A DNA stretch of 64,000 nt. Source: Meconema thalassinum. Its lineage: Eukaryota > Arthropoda > Insecta > Orthoptera > Tettigoniidae. The notes beneath the pieces are model-generated. The model was not told the DNA's origin. It made no database searches and saw only the letters and a program-made list of their open reading frames with translations. The stretch lies in NCBI GenBank assembly GCA_946902985.2, contig OX336389.2, positions 337,378,444 to 337,442,443 of the forward strand. Reading direction: 5' to 3'. Within the stretch, counting starts at the first letter, position 1. Each line of letters opens with the position of its first letter. The translations under genes were made by a program, and so were the position numbers. Below are positions 1 through 9,062 of the stretch, in pieces.

Positions 1-469
1 TGTGGATAAAAATAATTTTGGAATAGAAAGGAGATGGTTCGATTTTTGGACAATGACAATTTAACTTTGGCATTCGACCATACTCTTAGGTAGGAATTAT
101 ATTTAAAATGTCTGTCTGACTATCAAAGTAAAATAAATTTGTTTTTATCTTAGTTGTGATCTGATGATGGTGTGATGTTCCTTTTTCTTTCCTTGTCTTG
201 AGTAAGGCTTATCCGGAAAGGAAGTGGTTTGCTAGGAATTCAGTTGATGGCGCCCATTTATATTTGCATTATTTTTATTAAACTTAAGCCCGTAACGACC
301 CTAGAGATACTTTGTCTCGTGATACCCACTGCTTTTTCGAGAACTCAGCTGAATTTCCGACACATTCCTTATTTGACCAGAGGTTCATTTAACTCCGCTC
401 TGTCCTGGAACTCCAGGAATGCGATGTTATAGCAGATGGGTCATCGCATCCCCAGGACGAACGGGTACA
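1..469 (+). repeat. 5' LTR, 3'-terminal 469 bp only
   Basis: Identical to 7110-7578 except at position 252. It ends CGGGTACA at 462-469, after which the two copies diverge completely, fixing the LTR/internal junction. The rest of this LTR (about 3650 bp if it equals the 3' copy) lies left of the window. The 67-codon open frame at 229-432 is present in both copies but begins at TTG and has no recognisable domain. Confidence 0.9.
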
Positions 470-776
470 GAGAGAGAGGGAGAATTGGCTTTATCCAACT
501 AGTGGGGCTTTTCGATTTTGTTTATTCTATGGAATCACATCAGATTTAGATTACTGAGAGATTGATCTCAAGTTCATTTAAGTGTGTTACAAAATTTATT
601 AAACTTAGTCAGAAAATGTACTTGTGTGCCCAATCCAGTGTTCATGTTAATCGTATTAGTAATATCATGTTAGTTATAAGACATTTTTCCTATACCCAAG
701 TGAATGCAGGAATTGAGACATTGTGATGCGTTGTTGTCTAACGTCTCTATATAAAACCTATATTGAAAATATAATT
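470..776 (+). other. Internal leader between 5' LTR and gag
   Basis: Starts with a GA-rich run directly after the LTR end. I could not match the first 40 bases to the 3' end of a common retroelement primer tRNA, so priming is unresolved. Several short upstream ATGs occur before the gag start at 777, including one in frame at 726. Confidence 0.5.
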
Positions 777-3302
777 ATGTTGCCGGAAGATTTAGCGAAG
801 GTGTTAGGAGAGTTACAGACGGGTATGTCTGGTATTGCAGAAACTATTTCTAAGATGGAAACGGAAGTTAAAGAACAAATTAATAATTCAGAAGCTAGAT
901 TAGAAGCTAAATGTAAAGAGAATGTAAAGTCATTTCAGGCTAGTAACGAAGGCAATCTGAACGACAGTTTAAAGTCCTTAGAGACTAGGTTACAGTCAAA
1001 TAGCAAAGATGAGTTGATGTTATTAGAGACTAGGCTACAGACTAGTACTGAAGAAAATTTAAAATTACTACAGTCAAATAATGAAGATAATTTAAAGTCA
1101 TTAGAAGAAAGATTACAGTCAAATACTGAAAGTCATTTAAAAGCTAGTGAAGCTAACTTGAAAGATAACTTTAAATCGTTGGAAGAGAAATTACAGTCTC
1201 GTAGTGAAGAAACTAATACTGAATTAGAAAATAAGTTAACTAGATTAGAGAATAGTTTAACTTTAAAGAATAATGAGATGCTGAAGACTTTACAATTAGA
1301 CATAATTGCAGTAAACATGAAAGGAGAGGAAAATGTTCAAATATTAAGAAAAAATATTATTGAATTAGAAAGTAGAGGAGAAGAAAATATTTTTACTTTA
1401 AGAACAGACGTTATGTCCATACAGAAAGACATTAAATCAGATGTATCGAAGTTGAGATTCGACATCGATGGTTTAGTGGCAGATGTAGGCAAAATTCAAG
1501 ATTGGTCTACCGAAGTATCTTTCGAGACTAAAATTAAAGGTCTAGAAACGAATCTAGGTAACGAGATTAAAGATTTAAAGACAGTAATTGGGACCATTAA
1601 AGAGGAAGTCTTAGGAGAGGTCAATTCTAATTTAAAATCATTAGAAAATCAATTGCAGAAAGATATTAGGAAGATAGACGACGATATAGAGCAAAAGGTC
1701 AATGAAAACTTAGCTTTGTTTAAAAATAGAGTCGGTGCAATTGTGGAAGAACGGTATAATGAGGTCGATGCCGAAGCAAAAGAGAAACGTGAAGGGTTAG
1801 ATGAAAAATTAATCGCAGGTATGGCAAACTTAGAAGCGAGGTTTACGGAAAACAAGGAAGCGATGAAGATAGATTCAACTCTATTTAGAACAGATGTTGA
1901 TCTGTTAAAGGAACAAGTCGCGTCAGTAAAGAACACGTGCGAAGGAAAATTTGACAAGTTAAGAAACGATCTAGACGAGAGTAACAAAACGCAGGATGTT
2001 ACATCGTTAGATGAGTTGAAGACGCAGGTCAAGACCGTGGAGAAATTAGCAGAAGACAGGATAACTAAACTAGAATCCATGTTTAACAGTTTCACCAGTC
2101 AGAATATCACATCAGGGGAAACATTGATAAATCAGACAGCGATAGACCGCAGTATGACGAATCAAGAAGCAAGCATGGGAGAAGACCGTCAAATGCAACC
2201 AAATGTGACATTCGAAAGGGCTAGTTCAACCCCTCAGGATAATCCAAGTTCGAATAGGAGTACGTTAGGTCCAAGCGAACGATACTCAGGTCCAGTCACC
2301 ATTATTAGGAATCTAGATGACAAGCCGAGGAAGTTTTCGGGAAATACAGGAGTCACACCAGTCGAATTTCTGCGAGATATTCGAGACTACATGGCGGAAC
2401 ATAGGGTAGCCAAAGAAAGAGAGCTAAGGATAGTCGAACGCGCCTTAGATGGATCTGCGCTTACGTGGTTTAGAGCGTTCAGAAGCAATTTTGCGAACAT
2501 GGAGCAATTTGCCATGGCTTTCTTGAGGATATTTTGGAGTGCCGAGGATCAACTTAACGTAAGAGCGGAGATGTACTCAAAGCGCTATTCTACGTCACAT
2601 CCGACGCATTATGCCAACTATTTCACGTCACAGCTGGCTAAATTACAGTTCCTTATTCCTCCATTGCCAGAAGAAGAGCTTTTGCAAGCTATAGCGAGAC
2701 AGTTACCGATTGAGGTACAGCGATCACTGATAACGTCGGGAGCCAATACACTGGAGCACTATGACGACATTTTACGGCGATTGGACTATACAAGCGCACA
2801 GGTTACGCCTAGAAGTAACAGAAACGACAACAGAAACACGCAAGAAGTGAATGCGGTAGTCGTAGACAATGCAGCTCAAACGGACAGAAGGAATTCCTGG
2901 GAAAACCGACGGAACGAAGGGAATCGAGGAAACATCCGTAACGCTCGAGGAAATGATCGATATAGAGGACCATATGAGAGGCCATACGATCAAGAAGCGA
3001 GAGATAGCCGATATAGGAATTATAACCAGAATTCCAGATATCAAGACAGGAATCGATATAACAATAGATATCGGGGCAGAAATAACTGGAGCCAAGGTCA
3101 ACAGTATAATGGGAACGACAGGCAGGATGGCCGAAGAAACGATCCTAACGACAGACGGGATAAACGTGGACATGAGAGGTCAAGGCAAGAAGATAGACAG
3201 CCTAGTGCACCACTCGAGGAGACAGTGAGAGATGTCAATCGAGCGAGCACGAGTGGCGAAGGAAGAAATAAACGTCAGAATAACACGGAATCAAGATGCT
3301 AA
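777..3302 (+). CDS. Retrotransposon Gag with long coiled coil and RG-rich tail
   Basis: An 841-aa intact ORF, taking the ATG at 777 (MLPEDLAKVLGELQ) as start; an in-frame ATG at 726 would add 17 residues of no clear Gag character. Residues about 30-450 form a very long, Glu/Lys/Asn-rich coiled coil with a recurring LKSLExRLQS-type unit of roughly 20 residues. Residues about 500-670 resemble the Retrotrans_gag domain of Gypsy-type elements (FSGNTGVTPVEFLRDI, GSALTWFRAF, SQLAKLQFLIPPLPEEELLQ). Residues about 680-830 are Arg/Asn/Gly/Asp/Tyr-rich, probably RNA-binding. There is no CCHC zinc knuckle and no protease DSG/DTG motif. The stop at 3300-3302 is 157 bp before the 3' LTR, so no pol follows. 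Role by family: assembly of virus-like particles and packaging of element RNA. Confidence 0.85.
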   Translation: MLPEDLAKVLGELQTGMSGIAETISKMETEVKEQINNSEARLEAKCKENVKSFQASNEGNLNDSLKSLETRLQSNSKDELMLLETRLQTSTEENLKLLQSNNEDNLKSLEERLQSNTESHLKASEANLKDNFKSLEEKLQSRSEETNTELENKLTRLENSLTLKNNEMLKTLQLDIIAVNMKGEENVQILRKNIIELESRGEENIFTLRTDVMSIQKDIKSDVSKLRFDIDGLVADVGKIQDWSTEVSFETKIKGLETNLGNEIKDLKTVIGTIKEEVLGEVNSNLKSLENQLQKDIRKIDDDIEQKVNENLALFKNRVGAIVEERYNEVDAEAKEKREGLDEKLIAGMANLEARFTENKEAMKIDSTLFRTDVDLLKEQVASVKNTCEGKFDKLRNDLDESNKTQDVTSLDELKTQVKTVEKLAEDRITKLESMFNSFTSQNITSGETLINQTAIDRSMTNQEASMGEDRQMQPNVTFERASSTPQDNPSSNRSTLGPSERYSGPVTIIRNLDDKPRKFSGNTGVTPVEFLRDIRDYMAEHRVAKERELRIVERALDGSALTWFRAFRSNFANMEQFAMAFLRIFWSAEDQLNVRAEMYSKRYSTSHPTHYANYFTSQLAKLQFLIPPLPEEELLQAIARQLPIEVQRSLITSGANTLEHYDDILRRLDYTSAQVTPRSNRNDNRNTQEVNAVVVDNAAQTDRRNSWENRRNEGNRGNIRNARGNDRYRGPYERPYDQEARDSRYRNYNQNSRYQDRNRYNNRYRGRNNWSQGQQYNGNDRQDGRRNDPNDRRDKRGHERSRQEDRQPSAPLEETVRDVNRASTSGEGRNKRQNNTESRC

Positions 3303-3433
3303 TCATTGGAAGTCAATCATCATTATTGAGAATCAGAAAGAACCATCATGCTGAGTAAGGGAATTGTAGAGGTATCGTGTACATGTATTATATATAGAAT
3401 GCCTGAGAGTGTATTTTTTTCTCAATCCTGATT

Positions 3434-3459
3434 AAAAAAAAGGAGATGTACGGGAGAGA
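3434..3459 (+). promoter_or_regulatory. Polypurine tract before the 3' LTR
   Basis: A run of eight A followed by GGAGATG, then TAC and GGGAGAGA, abuts the TGTACCCG that opens the LTR at 3460. A purine tract at this spot is the plus-strand primer in LTR elements. Its position independently supports the LTR start inferred from the terminal inverted repeats. Confidence 0.75.
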
Positions 3460-6400
3460 TGTACCCGATACCTAGTTTAGGCTATCGGCTACGCCAGCAG
3501 ACATTAAGCTGTAGTTGAGGTTTTGGAAAGAATTAGGAAAAGATAGCGCACCAATCGCGTCAAGAAGAATGTCAAGATGACGTAGGAGGTCTAGAATCAA
3601 GGAGGCATTGACGTCTATAAGAAGATGGAATTATGGATAGAGATGTGAAGCTTTATTAAAGATATATATGGAATTATAGCAATTAAACATCTTAGAAGAG
3701 GATATATAACATGCATTATATGTGGAAATAATCTTATGGAAGTCTGATAACCCTTAAGTTATTTTATAACGGAATAGCCGAGATGATCTGGATTCGAGAC
3801 TATGACCGTGACGCGAGAGCACAGTGGTGGGGGACTACACCACGTGCCTGCGCCAAGCACATAAGCAAGAAGACAGTGCAAGCAAGTTCAGTTGAGCTCA
3901 GTTAGACGAGCAGGTAGGAGCAGCTCTATAGCGCAAGCGAGACGCACAGTGAAGGTCACGTAACATACAGAAACTGTCACGGCAAAAGTGTAGGCGACAG
4001 TTCCTGCATCACCGAGCAGCGAAGGCCAGGCGGGTCATTGATCCAGGCGGGCTGGCCGAGGAAGCAATCGCAGACGGCCGGGATATGTTAGGACGGCACT
4101 GCAAGCAGTTGAAGACTTTATTACAAGCTCATTTCAACGCAGTTTGAACATAGCTTTTGTTGAATAGCTTCATGACTATGCTGTTCTATAACGCATTCGA
4201 AGCTACTTTAACTATTTCAAGTAAACGGAATGTTGTTAGCATAGGCACTGATGAACATTAGATCGTGCATTAATAAGATTTATATCTTATGCAGGTTTCA
4301 TGAGTTACCAAATACAGACAAATACAGGGTGTTTCGTAAACTTGAACACTCTCAAGTAAAATTTTATTTTACGAAAGTGGAACTTAGCAGTCATTTGAGA
4401 TTGAACTTGCAATACTCAAACTGAACATTTAACGGAACAGTGGCGTAACTTAGAAGAGGAGTAGGGGGTCCGCTGTTTCCATGAACTTTTTCGAGAAGGA
4501 GTTGGACAATATCCGCTATGGGTAATCCGAAGTTCAACATGTCCGAGTAGACACTGATAGAGACAAGATGGCACCGCAGAGCGATGGATTCGATTCCTGA
4601 CGAGAGGAGTCCACCAGCTGATTCACTTGGGATTTCGAATGCAATTGTCATTTCATGGATGGAATGATACTCACGCCGATCTTTCGAGAAATTCTTTATG
4701 TAGGGAAAATCGACGATCTTGGAAATTTATTACAGCTGATTATGAAAGGTACTGTAAGAGTCATAACTACCTGATACGATTATTTTCATGAATACTGGGC
4801 ACACATGTATATTTTTCTAATAGGAGTGATATGATTATTAAGACATGGTTTGAATTTATATACTTCGAATTTGCTAGAATATGGAGTGACCATATGCTAT
4901 GGCAGGCATCATTATACGAAATTCTCATCATTGTTTGGCTTTATTAAGCAGATGTTTGGTCTTTTAGACATTTTTCCAGCTAGGATATTTTTCATGAATA
5001 GTTTTTTTTGGTAACGAGTATTTCGAACTCGTGATCTGCAATTGATTATCAAAAATTACTTCGTCAGTTCATTGCATACTAGCGAGTGTGTATTATTCAT
5101 CAGTAGGGATTTTTTCCATTGGATTGTTTGGAGATATTAAGAAGTTATTCACTTTAGTGAATGAACATCGCTTTTATATGACAACTAGAAACTTGTTGAT
5201 TCCTATCTGGTACATTCACTCATATAGCCTACGAGATGGGGTCCTTCGTATTTATACGATTGTATGGTGGCTACTCATCTTACCCATCGTTCAGGGAACT
5301 ATCATCCAAGTCGACGGGGCGAGGTCTTTCGTATTTATACGACTGTACGGTGGTACACATCTTACTCGCCATTGAGGGACTCATTTTTATCATCCGAATG
5401 TACACGAGATGTAAGTGAATCAAACAAGGAACTACTAGTCACATATCAATCGAAATTTTGTTAAATAAAGTAACGATAAATGTCAACAGGATTGCATTTA
5501 GTAATTCTTGTTTGTCAATCCAATATTTTGTTGCTATACTCTTTTGAGAGTAATTTCAGTTTAACAGCTGTTACAGCTGATGCTTTGATGATTTTTATAA
5601 TTGTGTTTGATACCTTTGAGAAGGATTTAAAGTAATTGAATCTTGTAAGATTAATCATTAATGGTCAGATTTACTTCAAGGCAGATCAGTATTGCAGATT
5701 TTGATGAGAGATTATAGCACATTGGTGTTTTTCTGCGATGTGAGTTAAGAATTTGTAGGAGAATTTATGCTATTTGAAAGCAGATCTTAAATTACTGAAT
5801 TAATATTTTTCCAATTGTTTAAGAAGTTGTCTAGATGTGATCAGAGTAATTACAGTTATTGGAGATTGTGTGCGTTGATAATTTGAAGCCAGTTATATAT
5901 TTTTTGTAGATCATGCAACATGGTTAAGTGAAGTTTGTGATAGGCATTTTGTGGAAGTTGCCATGTGATAGTTGCAACGTTGATAATGTATTTTGAGGCA
6001 GACATGAGGTCGTCGTACCCAGTCTAGCGTAATTGTTGAGATTCATGCTGTATGTGCTGAATATTTATGGAGGTTTGTGGAGTAATTCTTGTATTCAAAT
6101 GTGATATTTGAAGTATTGAGGAAATGTAATGTCGTTGTGGATAGTTTGATCCAACGTGATGTCGTGGAGGCAATAATATTTTTTGGCATGATAAATTAAA
6201 TACGAGATATAACTTGGAAGTAATAAAACTGTAAGACAACGTTCTATAAACCTTATTAAACAATTCGTTAGGAAATTAAACAAATAACTGAAGTTGATAA
6301 TACAAGATTTTCTAAGAATAATAATTAACGAAATAATAATCTGAGATTTAAGCATATTAACGATCTGACCTAATGAAATAAAAATCAGAATGACTAGATG

Positions 6401-7578
6401 AAATAATGAAAAACTAAATAACCAGATGATTGAAATTTAAATAATTTGATAAATTAAATTTTGAATAAATCAATGAATTAAATAAATGGATGAATTAAAG
6501 ATTGAATAAATAAACTGATTGAAATAAATTAATAGACGATTGTAATGATGATGAATAACTGAATTAGAAGGTGATAATTAATTAAAGAAGCTGATGATTA
6601 ATGATTTTGTGTGGAATTAAATAAATTTAATTGAGATATAATTTGAAGGAATTGCAACTTGAGTTGAGAATTTAAATGATGTAATGGTGATGAATTAACG
6701 ATTCTGACAGGAACATGTAGAATTTTGAAGTGAGAATTAATGTGAGAAATATTTAATTTTGATGATGACGATAATGATGACCCATGAGAATTTGAATTTT
6801 CTGTAATTCACAGATAAGTGATTATTAATGACGATGTAAATAGTGTAAATTAATTATTCGATGTTTAGGAGCATTTAATTAACATGTTCAACATTCAAAT
6901 TATGCCATGCAAACCATAATTTACGTGATATTTAATATGTGTGATTATTATATGTGTATGTTTAGACAGATTAATAACATTTTTTAAATCCACATTGATG
7001 TTAAATTAAAGAGAAATTAGGTCTCAGGTTTCACAAATGTCAGTGACGAAAGACATAGTGCTACAGTGATCCTGAGAACCCAAGAGAACTTTATAAATTT
7101 TTCTTGTTATGTGGATAAAAATAATTTTGGAATAGAAAGGAGATGGTTCGATTTTTGGACAATGACAATTTAACTTTGGCATTCGACCATACTCTTAGGT
7201 AGGAATTATATTTAAAATGTCTGTCTGACTATCAAAGTAAAATAAATTTGTTTTTATCTTAGTTGTGATCTGATGATGGTGTGATGTTCCTTTTTCTTTC
7301 CTTGTCTTGAGTAAGGCTTATCCGGAAAGGAAGTGGTTTGCTAGGAATTCAGTTGATGGCACCCATTTATATTTGCATTATTTTTATTAAACTTAAGCCC
7401 GTAACGACCCTAGAGATACTTTGTCTCGTGATACCCACTGCTTTTTCGAGAACTCAGCTGAATTTCCGACACATTCCTTATTTGACCAGAGGTTCATTTA
7501 ACTCCGCTCTGTCCTGGAACTCCAGGAATGCGATGTTATAGCAGATGGGTCATCGCATCCCCAGGACGAACGGGTACA
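3460..7578 (+). repeat. 3' LTR, 4119 bp
   Basis: Bounded by TGTACCCG (3460-3467) and CGGGTACA (7571-7578). The first 500 bp are comparatively GC-rich (around 3830-4100); the right half is strongly AT-rich, with many AATTAAAT-type words at 6260-6700. No ORF with recognisable similarity occurs on either strand. Only 7110-7578 can be checked directly against the 5' LTR; the rest is inferred from the terminal repeats and polypurine tract. The 3' flank begins GTTGT at 7579, but the matching left flank lies outside the window, so the target duplication cannot be tested. Confidence 0.78.
5236..5358 (+). repeat. Two imperfect direct repeats inside the giant LTR
   Basis: TTCGTATTTATACGAYTGTA occurs at about 5246 and again at about 5328 (82-bp spacing), each preceded by a GGGG-rich segment and followed by YGGTGG. 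It may be a duplicated regulatory block; function unknown. Confidence 0.6.
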
Positions 7579-7797
7579 GTTGTAAGAAGGACTTTCGAGA
7601 GGGCCAACTTAGCTTCAGTTAGGACTTGATTACTCCTTTTTTATTTAGCTTTGCGGACTAGCCAATTTCAAACCCTCCGAAGTAGGATAGGGGTTTGATT
7701 TTGCTGAATAAATGTTTTATGAATTTTACTTAAGCCTGGATCTTGTTATTTGCTAGTTTTGTGTGTTGTGGGTGTCCTTCTTTTGGCGTCTATGACA
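7579..7797. other. Unassigned stretch between LTR element and copia B
   Basis: Contains an AATAAA at about 7707, and short inverted words near its ends (AGAAGGAC near 7585, GTCCTTCTT near 7773). It could be a remnant of another LTR or the decayed 3' side of copia B. No ORF or family was recognised. Confidence 0.4.
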
Positions 7798-8480
7798 TTA
7801 CTTCGTGTAATAGCCTGATCCGTCGGGTGATAGTTCTCGTGTCGGCGCTAGCATAAAAGAAGTGTATCCGATCCTCTCAGGTTGTGTGTTCGATGGATGG
7901 GGTTGTCTGGAATGCCATTTACGGTTGGTGGTACCCCGGCAATCTCCTCTGACGGGCACAGTACCAACGTTATCAGTTAAGTTTGCAGACTGACCGGCTA
8001 CCAGCATATCATCGACATACAACAGAATGTAAGTGATGCTTCCATCTTCTTCCTTTCTTGAATAAAGACACTGATATGCATTTCCTGGTTGAAAGCCTAA
8101 CTTGGATAATGTATATGTAGCCGTCTTGTACCAAAAGTGTGCCGATTGCTTTAAACCATAGAGACTTTTCCGCAATTTCAGAACTTTGCTCTCTTGACCT
8201 GGTTCCTCAAAATCCTGTGGCTGTTCCATATATAGTTTCTCTTTCAATTCACCATTGAAATAAGCACTTCTCACGTCAAGATGCCGAACGTGAAGTCCCC
8301 TCTGCGCAGCTGCATTGAATAAAACTCGAATAGTATCATGCTTCACTACCGGCGCGAAAGTTTCATCGTATTCCTCACATATCGTTGAGAATATCCTCTG
8401 GCTACCAATCAGGCCTTGTAAGTGTGGATTTGACCGTTACCGTCCAATTTTGCCTTAAATATCCACTTTCAAGATAGAGT
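7798..8480 (-). pseudogene. Copia B reverse transcriptase fragment
   Basis: The minus strand encodes a copia-type RT: WIFKAKLDGNGQIHTYKA near 8470-8400 (with a stop and frameshift), then HDTIRVLFNAAAQRGLHVRH, the metal-binding region LDVRSAYFNGELKEKLYMEQ, KLRKSLYGLKQSAHFWY, and the catalytic YVDDMLVAG near 8020. Similarity fades after about 7960, and the last 50 codons do not resemble RT. It would copy element RNA to cDNA inside cytoplasmic particles; here it is broken. Confidence 0.85.
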
Positions 8481-9062
8481 CTTCTTCCCTGGTGGAAGCT
8501 CCGCTAATTCCCATACACAATGTTGATTGCGACAGCTTATCTCTTCTTCCTGAGAAGCAGTCCGTAATTTTTGTTCACGATGTGACATTTTGAGCATTTC
8601 TGGTGTGATTCGTCTGCACCTTATACGTTAGCTTCTTTGCTGGTACACCCTTATTTGGCCGTTCAGAAACTCTTCGTGGAAATTGTGGAGATTCTGGTTC
8701 AGTCTCACATTCATCACATATGCTGCTTACAGTCTCTCCTTTGTTGAAAAACACCGTGTTATAACCTACAGGATTCAGTGTTGAGTTATCAGCTGATTCC
8801 GTCTGTGTCGAAACATGTTCCAATGTCCCTACATGTGCGGTGTGATTTCATTAGCCCCTTCTTCCGGTGCACTGCCTATCGAAGCTGGATGTTTGGCAAC
8901 ACTCTCAATTACCCGCACCGATCTGCTGATCCAAACCTTGGCTGTCTTTGGATCCAGAATCCGATAGTCTTTAGTATATCCATCATAGCAAATCAGGACG
9001 CCCTCTATTGCTTGTTGTCCAATTTCTTTCTATTTTGTTTGGGTACAAGCGAATAGACCTTA
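8481..9062 (-). pseudogene. Copia B integrase C-terminal / linker region
   Basis: Just left of the pogo-like insertion, the minus strand reads VPKQNRKKLDNKQ, then in another frame AIEGVLICYDGYTKDYRILD, the conserved segment at the end of copia integrase. A low-complexity, Ser/Glu/Pro-rich linker follows (8823-8575). Several frame breaks occur. Confidence 0.7.

Larger units (their letters stand above)
1..7578 (+). mobile_element. Gag-only LTR retrotransposon with giant LTRs (5' end outside window)
   Basis: A direct repeat defines the element: bases 1-469 match 7110-7578 with one difference (G252 versus A7361). The 3' LTR can be bounded at 3460-7578 because it starts TGTACCCG, ends CGGGTACA (perfect inverted termini) and is preceded by a polypurine tract. 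The internal region (470-3459, 2990 bp) holds one long ORF, a Gag. No protease, reverse transcriptase, RNase H or integrase is visible in the internal region or the LTR. Complete length would be about 11.2 kb if the 5' LTR is full length. Near-identical LTR ends imply recent insertion. It is probably non-autonomous and mobilised in trans by a Gypsy-type relative; that is inference. No standard tRNA primer-binding site was recognised after base 469. Confidence 0.82.

Noticed and set aside
229..432. Repeated 67-codon open frame in both LTR ends (229-432, 7338-7541)
   Set aside because: It begins at TTG, has no domain, and is repeated only because the LTR is.
2869..3228. Second open frame inside the gag region
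   Set aside because: It is the +1 shadow of the Arg/Asn/Gly-rich tail; composition bias keeps it open.
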